64,000 nucleotides of DNA from Acholoe squamosa. Its lineage: Eukaryota; Annelida; Polychaeta; Phyllodocida; Polynoidae. The notes below the pieces were generated by a model, which saw only the letters and a program-made list of their open reading frames with translations, was not told where the DNA came from and did not search any database. Numbering within the stretch: position 1 is the stretch's first letter; every line of letters starts with the position of its first letter. The stretch is from positions 3,155,207 to 3,219,206 of the forward strand of contig OX439036.1 of NCBI GenBank assembly GCA_949317995.1. Reading direction: 5' to 3'. Positions 11,807 through 21,002 of the stretch are shown in pieces. The position numbers were made by a program, and so were the translations under genes.

Positions 11807-14680
11807 TGTACTTATTCCAGAGACACCTTCCTGTTTACGCGGGACAGGTTTCTCAGCCATACATTCCGGAGCATAATGCCCCAGTTTCTGGCATCTGAAA
11901 CATCTCCTCTGAGATTTATCAACTCTCGGCCTCTTTAGAGCTTCTGTTAGTCCGGCTATTAAGGTTTCCATCACATTAGTCGGAGTAGAAGTGGCCGCCA
12001 CAGTCGGCTTCGCCACAGAGACTACATTGCTAGATTGGTTTGATCCGGAAGCTGTGTTACCAGCGGCAGATCCTCCCTTTCCTCTCGAATGTACTTTCCT
12101 ATACCGTTTTTGTCGGTAATACTTTCCAGCTACTTGAACTGAACCAATATATTCTCCGTTTTCATCGGAGACATATTCATCCTCCTCATCAGCATCATGC
12201 GAATCAACCGCGGCTAATTGGGAAGTATCATATATCGGAGCAGGTGTACCTCCATATTGAAAAGGTGCTGCTCTTACCGGATTAGGTCCTAGACCTACCA
12301 ATCGTTTCTTCATGTCATGTCCATCGATTGCTATGAACAGGTCACTGAAGGAAGTGTCATCTTTCCAAGAATCCCAAACAACTTGTTTGTGATCCGGATC
12401 CCGCAATCCATTATAGAATTGTATGAACAATTCCTGTAGATAACAGTCATCGTCATGAGCCCAATTTGGACGTGCTTTTGATAGCAAGTCCTTTAGCTCC
12501 AAACCAAAGACCTTGTGAGATTCTTTCGGTTTCTGTGTTCTTTTCTTGAAGCTTACCCATGGATCTTCTCTAACGATTGATCTGAATAGGTATGCGGCAC
12601 ATTCGACCAATTGATCATAGGTGCCGTATAATCCGTAAGCTGCTCTCCATTGGTTGAGGGCTACTTTTCCACCTTTATTCAACCAACAGATCAAATACGG
12701 CAGAGCTTCTTCTTTTGTCCAGCCACTGCAATTGACTTCGTCGACAAAAGCTTGATACCTATCCTTCCATGGGTCATTAGAATCGTATGGAGGGGGTATC
12801 CGTGCCTGTCTACGTGCCGGATTATTACATCCGCGTAGTCTATCTGCTTCTCGCATGCTCCAGTTCATGACTTCCATGCCATCCGCTCCCTTTCGGTAGC
12901 AGTCAATGCCAAGGTTTGGGATACATTGGCTCCTATCAAAGATGGTTTGCATCCCTGCAGGCATGGAAGTACTTCTATTTGGCTTCCTGCCATCTCCTCC
13001 TGATCCTGATCCTCCCGATCCGGATCCACCTGGGCCACCTGGGGGGTTCCCTCCTGGTGGACCGTTATTGTGATGGTTTCCGGATGAGCCGCCAGGGCAT
13101 CCACCATTATAACTGGCGTTTCCAGAAGACGCATACCTAGGGTAAGAATTATTTTGATTCCATCCCTGGTTATAGTTATTACCATTTTGATAATTACCAC
13201 TTCCTGATGGATTATAATTATATCTATATCCATAAGAAGATGCTCTCGGTTGATACATTCCGCCATTAACGTTGTTTTGTGGCGCGTTTGGTCTTGGAAA
13301 ACGTCCATCAGTAGGACCATTACCTGGACCCGAAGATGGGTTCGGTAATCTTGGACCTGCTGGTGTACTATGGCCAGGTTGGGGGAAATATGAAGGTGGT
13401 GTCAACATATGCCTCGTTGGACCCGGTACTCTTGGTTGTGCTACGGGTGTATTATTGTTGGTTCCGGCAGCACTATCGCGAGTCGTTTTAGTTTTGTGAC
13501 TCAGGTCTGGTATTGGTGGTGCCGGACCTATTGTATCCAGCGCTGGAGTTGCTGGTGTAGGTGCGGTTCCACTATCTGCGGCATTATCCGGTTTCGTATA
13601 GACTCCGGATACTACATTCTTAGTAGCCCCATCATTAATGAAAGGGTTGTATCCAGTTGGAGTTGTCTTCCCCAACATTTTAGACACCACAGCTGGATCT
13701 ATATTACCTATAGTCAACTGGGCGGCTTCTACGTACTTATCTAAGGTTATTGCAGTAGTCTGCATCTCCTGAAGCTCATTCGTGAGTTTCTGTCTATCTT
13801 CTTCCAGTTGTTTATTGTAAGCTATAATGCCTACCCGGATAGCTTCATTGTCTTCAGCTTGTTTAGTACACTGAAGTTTCAATTCCTCCAACTCGTTTTG
13901 ATAGTGGCATATTTCGGATTCGAATTTTGCCTTATCATGACTTAATTGGTCGTTCGTATCTATGTATGTTTGGATATGAATGTGTCTATTGTCATACTCC
14001 TTATTGAATGACTCTCTCATTTCTTGGAGTTTTCGTTCTTCATTCTCGAGTTCTTTCATGTACTCACTCCTTCTGGCTTCGAATTCCTTCCGCATGCCAG
14101 TTAGGTCCTCTTCTAGCTGAAGTTTTTCATGGAATACTTCATCTTTAGCTTTGACCAAGGTATTTAGATTCTCGTTCAAAGTTATGTAAGTTTCATTTAA
14201 CAACTGGACATCCGGTTGTTTAAATTCTTCACCTTCTGGTACCGCATAGGTTAAGTCGCCATCTATAGCGCTATAATCTAATATTGGTAGTCCGGGTCTG
14301 GGTAATCTATAAGGTAGCTCTCCGAATGTTACCCTTTTTGGCATTGGCGCCGGATGTTCTCGGTTGGTACTACCACCAACTTCGAACATTGAATTAGTTA
14401 GCTCGTCAACAAGTGATTGTTGGCTCATTAACTTATCCTGTCTCTGTATGGACTGTTCACGTCGTACAGAGTCTGGTAGATTCTCCTCACTATCATTATA
14501 GTGGGGTTCGGGATCTCTCCAAGATGTAGGTTCCGCATCTTGGGAGTTCAAATGGTTTTGGAGCATTAATGATCCATTGCCATTCTCCTGGGCGATCAGT
14601 TGCCCTACTGGGTTAGCTTCCCTAAGGTTATCTAACCCATGTACCAGCCATTCTGACGTTATGACATCCGGGCTATACAC
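11804..14680 (-). CDS. gag: Gypsy A Gag polyprotein with long N-terminal coiled coil
   Basis: This 958-residue intact frame starts 26 bases inside the LTR boundary and is the first ATG after the primer site. Residues about 155-330 are Glu/Lys/Leu-rich and heptad-like, a predicted coiled coil much longer than in usual Ty3 Gag. A Pro/Gly/Asn-rich disordered region follows (about 370-600), with many NGNNYN-type runs. The capsid-like part (about 620-800) contains WKDRYQAFVDEV and GLELKDLLSKARPNW and matches Gag of element B. A CCHC knuckle near the C-terminus (CFRCQKLGHYAPEC) would bind RNA. Gag forms the virus-like particle in the cytoplasm. The low damage suggests fairly recent activity. Confidence 0.9.
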   Translation of the reverse strand: MYSPDVITSEWLVHGLDNLREANPVGQLIAQENGNGSLMLQNHLNSQDAEPTSWRDPEPHYNDSEENLPDSVRREQSIQRQDKLMSQQSLVDELTNSMFEVGGSTNREHPAPMPKRVTFGELPYRLPRPGLPILDYSAIDGDLTYAVPEGEEFKQPDVQLLNETYITLNENLNTLVKAKDEVFHEKLQLEEDLTGMRKEFEARRSEYMKELENEERKLQEMRESFNKEYDNRHIHIQTYIDTNDQLSHDKAKFESEICHYQNELEELKLQCTKQAEDNEAIRVGIIAYNKQLEEDRQKLTNELQEMQTTAITLDKYVEAAQLTIGNIDPAVVSKMLGKTTPTGYNPFINDGATKNVVSGVYTKPDNAADSGTAPTPATPALDTIGPAPPIPDLSHKTKTTRDSAAGTNNNTPVAQPRVPGPTRHMLTPPSYFPQPGHSTPAGPRLPNPSSGPGNGPTDGRFPRPNAPQNNVNGGMYQPRASSYGYRYNYNPSGSGNYQNGNNYNQGWNQNNSYPRYASSGNASYNGGCPGGSSGNHHNNGPPGGNPPGGPGGSGSGGSGSGGDGRKPNRSTSMPAGMQTIFDRSQCIPNLGIDCYRKGADGMEVMNWSMREADRLRGCNNPARRQARIPPPYDSNDPWKDRYQAFVDEVNCSGWTKEEALPYLICWLNKGGKVALNQWRAAYGLYGTYDQLVECAAYLFRSIVREDPWVSFKKRTQKPKESHKVFGLELKDLLSKARPNWAHDDDCYLQELFIQFYNGLRDPDHKQVVWDSWKDDTSFSDLFIAIDGHDMKKRLVGLGPNPVRAAPFQYGGTPAPIYDTSQLAAVDSHDADEEDEYVSDENGEYIGSVQVAGKYYRQKRYRKVHSRGKGGSAAGNTASGSNQSSNVVSVAKPTVAATSTPTNVMETLIAGLTEALKRPRVDKSQRRCFRCQKLGHYAPECMAEKPVPRKQEGVSGIST

Positions 14681-14686
14681 CAGAAT

Positions 14687-14704
14687 TAACTGGTCACGGC
14701 ACCA
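14687..14704 (-). other. Primer binding site of Gypsy A (tRNA-His type)
   Basis: One base inside the LTR, the minus strand reads TGGTGCCGTGAC and then diverges. The first 12 bases are complementary to the 3' end of eukaryotic tRNA-His including CCA, from what I know of that tRNA. The match is shorter than the usual 18. Confidence 0.6.
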
Positions 14705-14705
14705 G

Positions 14706-14883
14706 TGTAAGGGTTTGTGGCCTTACGGATCTGGGGGTTCGGGTCTTACGATTCGAAAGAAAGAGTAAGACAGTAATTCAAGTGTATGCCAACGGTTAGT
14801 TTATTTCTTAGTGTACACTCACGGCTGCCGGATGGTATAGAATAAGCAGCTAAGATGGATGGAGAACTGATCTACATGGTGCG
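14706..14883 (-). repeat. Truncated 5' LTR of Gypsy A
   Basis: This copy matches positions 2265-2443 of the 3' LTR, starting at TGTAAG. It stops at 14883, after which the sequence is LINE reverse transcriptase. The missing part is the rest of the LTR, about 196 bases, including the TATA box, so this copy has no promoter of its own. Confidence 0.85.
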
Positions 14884-16523
14884 ATGGTTTCGATAAAATA
14901 TCAAATCGTTCTAAATGTTCACTTAGTTTGTTATGTATGAGTCTTTCTAGGATTTTTCCCGGTACTGGTAGAACACTTATCAGTCTAAGGTTAGAGACAT
15001 TGGATGGGTCCCCTTCTTTGGGGAGGGGAGTCACCGTAGCAATTTTCCAACTATCAGGGATTTGGCCTGTAATCGTAATCAAATTAATGATTTTTATGAA
15101 TTTTTGAGGGAACTTTAACATGTTTTTTTTTTAATATATCAGTAGATAAATAGTCAATGGCAGATGATTTGGATATGTCTATGTCGGATGAACATTTCAT
15201 AATTTCCTCATCTGTAAAGTTCATCTCAGGCATATCCACCTCACATCTTGTACCCTTAAAATTAAATATGGTTTGATGTTGCTCCGCCAGCCTAGGACCA
15301 ATTTCTGCGAAAAAATTATTTATATAAGTAGAAGTATCATTAATTGAAATTAAATGGCCGTTTTCGTCAGTTAACATGATTGACTTGCTATTAGATTTAT
15401 TAGAAGGTAAGATATCCTTTATAGTACTCCAAAATTTCTTAGAATCTTTCTTAAATACCTCAGATAGGTTGGAATAATATGTTTCCTTAGCCAATTCAAT
15501 GTCTCTATTAACCTGGTTTCTACTCTCTCTAGCTCTATGCCACGATATAATATTCATATTTTTCCTGGCTAATTTTAATAATGCATTTTTGTCGTTGATC
15601 TTTTCAAGCAGCTCATTAGACATCCATGTGCTAGGTTTGTCTACCACCTTGAAACTTTTTACCGGACATTGCAGATCTAACATTCTTTTTATCATGTTTT
15701 CTAGTATAGACCAGCAAACATTTGGGTCATTTGATTCATTAAAATAGTCCCAATTACAACTTTCTAAGTCTAAATAAAATTTTTCTATATTAAGTTTATT
15801 ATATGATCTTCCAAGAAAGGTTCTAAAATTTTTCTTTGTGTGTATTTGGGCTTTTAAAATATGTACCGGTAGGTGGTCAGACAGGTGTATGTCCAATGGA
15901 CCACTGGAGGTAATGGTATCACAATTTGAGAAGATCAAGTCTATACACGTGTTGGTACCTGATGTGGTTGTGACTTTGTTAACAAGTTGTACTAAGTTAA
16001 AATGATCAAAGGTTTCTATAAGAAGCTGCTTATCTGGGGTATTAGTTAGTACATTTACATTGAAATCCCCAAGGATAAAAATATCATATCTACCCAAGTT
16101 GTCTATTTGTAGTAGTAGGGCTCGCATGGTATTACAGAATTCCATAAGGTTTCCCGAAGGTGGTCTATAGATATTACATACAATACATTTTTTATTTGCA
16201 CCTTTAGCTGATAGTAACCATTGAACTTCTATATTTCCATTAGTCCTGTTTAAGGCTTTGAATCTATCTACTGAACATGATAGACTTTCATCGACATATG
16301 CACAAAGTCCACCTCCTCTATATATACTGATACGGTCTTGACGAAAGAGATTATACCGTGGAAAGCTATATAAATAACTACAATCCATTTCGTTCAACCA
16401 GGTCTCAGAAAATAATATAATATCTATGAAACTATTATTCAGCTCCTCTTTGATCTTTGTAAACTTATTTCTCACGCTCCTGGCATTCATATGTATTATT
16501 GAGAAACCTTTCCTGAATTTATT
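14884..16523 (-). pseudogene. LINE ORF2: AP-endonuclease and truncated reverse transcriptase
   Basis: Endonuclease motifs appear in order from 16490: NARSVRNKF, SETWL, RGGGLCAYV, YRPPSG, LGDFNVN, DLIFSN and LSDHLPVH, as in the APE-type nuclease that nicks target DNA. A connector of about 200 residues follows. The reverse transcriptase begins with IPDSWKIATVTPLPK and LRLISVLPV near 15060-14960 and is cut at 14884, before the catalytic YxDD. A run of T (15123-15132) shifts the frame between the two parts. The open frame extends upstream of the first ATG to about 16523. Defective here. Confidence 0.85.
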
Positions 16524-16799
16524 TTTTAAAGACCTATTGGTATTTGGTAATTACATATAAACTCGATATTGTCAACATGCTGCACAATGTATACATATAT
16601 GATCATTCTACTAGTGCATGCTACATCAATCCAGGTCATTGTAAACCATGCATTATAAAAATATACATACCCCCCCCTCCACGGGCTTACAGCTCTTCTG
16701 GCTACCCATGGTGATCTATGTATAAGTCGGCAGTTAAATTTCAAGGACTATGGCATTATATCGGTTAGGAACTAAGCTATATAATGTACAAGAAGATAG

Positions 16800-18162
16800 T
16801 TATTGATTTTCATCTGGATTTCCATGTACTCTGGTTAGTTGCACACGAATTTTTTGAAGGATTTGTCCCATCAAGTTCTCACCCTTAGCATTTCCAGTCA
16901 TGCATTGGTTTGCTTGCCCGAAGTGCATTTTCACCCCCCATATAGGGTGAAAGCTGGCCTCATGCAAGTTTTTATCTCCAGTAGAGATTAGATAATCCCT
17001 CATATATGGTATGGAAAATTTCTGCTCGTTGATCTCTTGCATGACTGCGGCAGCCATCTTGTTCCATTCTGCTGTAGGTCTGATTTTCCTTGCTTCATAC
17101 ATTATTTGTACCGGGTCTTCTAGCTTCTTTAAGGATAGTACTAGGTTGTTCTGACCACAAGCTTGGGCCTTGGACACTTGATACGCCTGTTCGGAGCTGT
17201 TGTATTCCACTCCTCTGTAGGATATTTGGCAATGGAAAAGATTAGACAGTTTATGGTGGTGTGATTTGAACATTAGACCGTCTGGCGTTTCAGCCTCATT
17301 GGCTTTCTGCATGTTCAGGTCTTGGTATGGTAGCTGGTGAAGTTGACTGTGCTCGAAGGGCTTCTTATCTATTATAATTCTAAGCTGTCTCAGCTGTGTG
17401 TTGTACCCCTGTCGTTTCGCCAGATAGTGCATGGCACGTAAATAATTAAATTCCCTTTGCTCTGTCTCTCCAAGTTCATCCCCAATAGATACATGCCTGT
17501 ATAGAAACTTGCCTTTTAAGTTCTTGAGGAGTTTCATCAGTTTCGCTTTGGTGTATACATTATTGAACACAATTTTAATCGGTCGATAGGTTTTCTTATT
17601 TACATCATGGGCGCCGCCATCTTGGTTTCGTGTGACGGGTACTCCTGCGCGACTACAACTTTGAACACTTTCGATGCCAAAATCCGCGCGCACATCCCTG
17701 AACAGTTGGTTAATCTTTTCCAATAAGTTTTCATTATCGGATTCCTCTAGGCCTTTTACAACGACAATTTTCCTCTTGATGTCTTCATCTATTTTCTCAA
17801 ATCTCTGTGCATGTTTTAATAGCAGGTCTGTTTGCGCCTGGATATTTTGTGTGTGCCGTCATGGTGTCTCCAGTCTCTTTGACAATGGTGGATACAGAAT
17901 TTAGTGTTCCTTCTGTGGAAGTTAGCCTAGCTGTTATACCATCCAGGGTAGTGTTGTAGAGGTATTATTTAAGGTATCCATAGAATCCTTGAACCCATCA
18001 AGACTAGTTTTCATCTCAAGTTGAAGTTCCTCCACAGTTTTGACTCGCTTGTCAATAGAGTTGACGGCGGGCGATGACATCCTTCAAAGTGGCTTCCGGT
18101 GAGAGCATTTCAATTTCTTTTCCTCTCCTCCTAGTTTGAAACTTGTCTTTAGCATTAGACAT
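16800..18162 (-). pseudogene. LINE ORF1 protein with C-terminal NADAR domain
   Basis: The open part (17723-16800, 307 residues) continues a broken N-terminal segment whose ATG is at 18162. That segment reads as a basic start, then a coiled coil, with frame changes near 18070 and 17960-17850. The middle (IVVVKGLEE to about 17340) has the look of the RRM and C-terminal domain of L1-type ORF1 proteins, which bind RNA in the LINE particle. The last 150 residues are a NADAR (YbiA/DUF1768-like) domain: HKLSNLFHC, GVEYNSSEQAYQVSKA, LISTGDKNLHEASFHPIWG and a final GENLMGQILQKIRVQL. Known NADAR proteins act on ADP-ribose-type or riboflavin-pathway N-glycosides. The fusion is in frame and the NADAR part is uninterrupted. 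Why a LINE would carry it is unknown. A CAAGATGGCGGC (YY1-type) site lies inside ORF1 at about 17610-17625. Confidence 0.8.
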
Positions 18163-18252
18163 TCTGTATATAGTTGGTTGGAACTTTTATGAAGTAGTAT
18201 GTCAAGTTTGACAACGTTCCTATATGTATATCCTAGTAAATTTGTTGAAATT

Positions 18253-19405
18253 CTACAGCCCTATTTTCAACCGCTCAACCCTGTGCCGCTTCTTGATTAT
18301 AGACTTCTTCTTTGTTCCATCTTTCCCTGTCGATACATACACAACATCCACATTTTTCCACACTTGATAGGAAACAGTCTCTGGTACCTTCTCTTGGAGC
18401 ATTGTTTCCAAAGACTCCAAACCCATAGTCTCGAAAGTCTTGTCTGTCATTTTGATACCAACAGCCTTCATCCATAGAGCAAAGTTTTGGTGCTTTTGGC
18501 ACAGACAGACATCCTCACTCTGGAGATCCACCGGGATGAATCAGGGCAGGTGTTTACGATGAATCTTGTAGAACAGAGAGCTTTTGACTGGCAAGTGAGG
18601 GTGTGCCTCCTGATACTTATGGTGAAGGACATTTAGGTAAACCTTCTGGTGCTTCACTATGCCGACAGTCTTTGTCTCTTTCTTGCCTGGAGTTCTCTGG
18701 GTCAGACAAGAACTTTTGGACACTCTCTAGCCTGGCCGCCTGTTTCATCTTCTGGGATGAGAGCTGCTTTTTATGGGTTCTGTCCAGAGTCTGCCGATGC
18801 ATGCAGAGGTCCTTTGCTAACCACATGAGAATGCCCTTTTGCTTCATTACCGGTAGGGAAAGGACCTTTGACATTATGGCAACTTTGTCCTTGGTGTTGA
18901 GTCTGGCCAAACCTTCATATACAGCCCTCATACTCTTGGCTTTGACTGCCAGCAGAGCTGGTTCCACTTCATCCTGTGCAGCCACTGCAACGTGCTCCTC
19001 CGTGTGCGCTACAGTGGGTTCACCAGTGTCCTGTGCAGCCACTGCAATGCGCTCCTCCGTGTGCGCTACAGTGGGTTCATCAGTGTCCTGTGCAGCCACT
19101 GCAACGCGCTCCTCCATGTGTGCTACAGCGGGTTCACCAGCACCGTCCCGTGCAACAGGGGGTGGACTGTTTGAATGGGTGTGGGCAAGCTGAGCCTGCA
19201 ACTCAGCGATCTGTTGCTGTGCCTCAGTCAGGTCCCTGTTTATTCGCCAGCGTTGATAGTAGTGGCAGATGGTACTGGGAGTGATTGTTTTCCTTGGGCA
19301 TTTCGACAGGTTTGTAGGGGTGGTCGGTGTTGGTGTGGTGGGCGTGTTGCCTGTATCGTTGGGGTCTGGTTGGGTCCTGCGAATGCACTGCAAACAAATG
19401 AACAA
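18253..19405 (-). pseudogene. N-terminal half of the split, unnamed protein gene
   Basis: Three minus-strand frames (19405-18617, 18723-18541 and 18531-18253) chain by small frameshifts. The first has a Gln/Ala/Thr-rich start, three 19-residue repeats and a Lys-rich helical part. The later ones include CLCQKHQNFALWM, a Cys/His motif I associate with the same invertebrate family as the block at 177-1762. The frame ends in TAG at 18253, where LINE sequence begins. Together with that block it forms one gene cut by the LINE. Function unknown; not recognised by name. Confidence 0.55.
18967..19140 (-). repeat. Three tandem 57-bp coding repeats
   Basis: Units start at about 18973, 19030 and 19087 with an exact period of 57 bases. 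They encode three 19-residue copies (core EEHVAVAAQD) in the N-terminal half of the split gene. They differ at only a few positions, so the expansion is recent or conserved. Confidence 0.85.
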
Positions 19406-19620
19406 TTATGAATTTTATGATTCATACAGGTATTAATCTAGGAGAACATGCAGGATTGAAAATGAGCGTTTCGCTCATGCCCATCACACTTGGACAGCAT
19501 CTTCCCAAAGCCATCATACAACCACTTAGACCTTTCAGTTCATTACATCCCATGTAGCAAGCCCGCTTAGGGCCAATTCAGTTTTAGTTCAGATAAGCTG
19601 GTTCAAAGCAGGCAGAATAC
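19406..19620. other. Flank between the split gene and Gypsy B
   Basis: There is no coding content. It includes a perfect 7-bp stem with a 3-base loop at 19462-19478 (ATGAGCG/CGCTCAT), the left inverted repeat of the interrupted TIR element at 19546-19560, and the left copy of the Gypsy B target duplication (ATAC, 19617-19620). Confidence 0.6.
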
Positions 19621-19954
19621 TGTAATGTATGACCGTCGATGGTTCGGAAAGGATCACGAATACAAAGATATCCGGTTCCAAAAGGCAACAAGTCTTTATT
19701 CAGTATCCTAAGTTACAGGGAGCTAAATAGATTCCGTATGGTTAAGAGGCTGTTCGGATAGCTCGGATTTACGACTACCAGGTAAGGCTTCGGAGTCAGT
19801 AAAGTTGGGTGGCGACCTCTCGTGTTTACCCCACGCAGCCCGGAGGGTGGTGCTGCCACCGCCCGCCAGGCGTACCAGGCTCTCAACCCGAAAGGCCGCT
19901 CCGCTCGGAATCTAGGCAACCCATAAGCCATAAACACTACTACTAAACCCTACA
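19621..19954 (-). repeat. 3' LTR of Gypsy B, with U3 deletion
   Basis: At 334 bases this copy is 85 shorter than the 5' LTR. A 79-base block around the TATA box (present at about 29687-29765 in the other copy) is missing after GTAAAGTT, and six more bases are missing near the end. A minus-strand purine tract follows at 19955-19965. Because new 5' LTRs copy their U3 from the 3' LTR, any offspring of this copy would lack the TATA box. Confidence 0.88.
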
Positions 19955-21002
19955 CTACCCCCACCAAGACTATAACAAGGTGTTACACAACGGGTAGAAA
20001 CTAAGTTATAGTATTTACAACAACAGTATATTATAAAGGGCGCACGGCTGGCTTACATGTTGTCTGACTCTACATTAAAGTATAAACATGGAAATATGAT
20101 GAGTATTGATATGGTTATATAAACACATTTACACCATAGTATGTACGTTATACGTGTAATAAATACATCTAATCAGATGTTTGTTTCAGTATTATTATTT
20201 ACACAGTACATATAGAGTTTAAGGTGTTAATCATCATAGTTTATACAGTAAAAAATGGAAGACTTAATACAACTGCTTCCATATATACCATGTTAACCTG
20301 GAGTGTTATTTGACTATCCGAACTAGATAAATAAGTAGATACCGTATTTAGGGTTGAACCCATACGGGATGATATAAATAACATATATAACCTTTAGGTT
20401 CGGAATGGAAAAAATTTTACTATGAACCTGATAGTTATATTTACACTACAGACTCTAGTTAGGATACATGTATTCTACAATTAACCTAGGATACCTTGGT
20501 AAGTATGATATGTGAATAATATTAATAACATTTTAAATAGTTTTATACATTTATAGCACCGGAAAAACATATACGACCATGAACACGAAATGGTGATAAC
20601 GATCTGGTCTTAACAATTGCCAGATATATGTAGTTTAATTAATAGTAACCTACCAGTGTAGCAGGAAACTGTACAACCATATATATTTAAGTAATAACGT
20701 AGTTTTCATATCACCCTTGGAGTTTTCCGTATGCATGGCCGTCCCATCATCTCGATATAGTTGTGTAGCGGTACTAGCTCAGGGCCACTCGGGACCTTTC
20801 AGAGTCTGAGTACAGGATCGTCCATCTCCTAGGGTCTGAAATGTCCATTCCGGTCATATTGAACTGTTTCATAGTGGAGTCCACGTATCGTAATCATCTG
20901 CTGCAAGTCCTCGTATCCATTCCAGGTGTCAGCACTCATCATACCATTCAGATTAATGTTAAACATATTAAAAAAAAAAGTTACAGATTAATCTTATCCA
21001 TC
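19955..21002 (-). other. AT-rich non-coding segment of Gypsy B
   Basis: About 1.05 kb lies between the accessory frame and the 3' LTR. No frame is supportable. It is the positional counterpart of 2640-4192 in Gypsy A and is likewise AT-rich, but I see no long shared motif. Confidence 0.55.

Larger units (their letters stand above)
2265..14883 (-). mobile_element. Gypsy A: Ty3/Gypsy retrotransposon with a post-pol accessory gene
   Basis: The order on the minus strand is partial 5' LTR (14883-14706), primer binding site, gag (14680-11804), pol with protease, reverse transcriptase, RNase H and integrase (about 11.8-7.63 kb), spacer, accessory frame (7144-4193), AT-rich non-coding segment, polypurine tract and 3' LTR (2639-2265). 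The two LTR copies overlap for about 178 bases, with two substitutions and one indel by eye. The 5' LTR lacks its upstream part and joins LINE sequence directly. Coding damage is light: a short deletion in the reverse transcriptase, one stop in RNase H and two TGA codons in the accessory frame. Gene order and domain content are certain; the clade within Gypsy is not assigned. Confidence 0.92.
14884..18250 (-). mobile_element. LINE (non-LTR retrotransposon), 5' part with ORF1 and start of ORF2
   Basis: A two-ORF LINE reads on the minus strand. ORF1 is at 18162-16800, and ORF2 starts near 16523 with an endonuclease and breaks off early in the reverse transcriptase at 14884. The remaining reverse transcriptase (about 2 kb expected) is absent; the 3' end reappears only as UTR and poly(A) at 1763-2264, beyond Gypsy A. 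Gypsy A therefore probably inserted into the LINE near its 3' end, and a deletion then removed most of the reverse transcriptase together with the Gypsy U3. The endonuclease opening (MNARSVRNKF) looks like the Jockey/CR1/L2 group. No target duplication could be recognised by eye. Confidence 0.75.

Noticed and set aside
18603..19193. Plus-strand open frame of 196 codons with Cys/Ala/Thr repeats
   Set aside because: It is the antisense reading of the 57-bp repeats and Lys-rich part of the minus-strand gene; the minus frame has the protein-like content.
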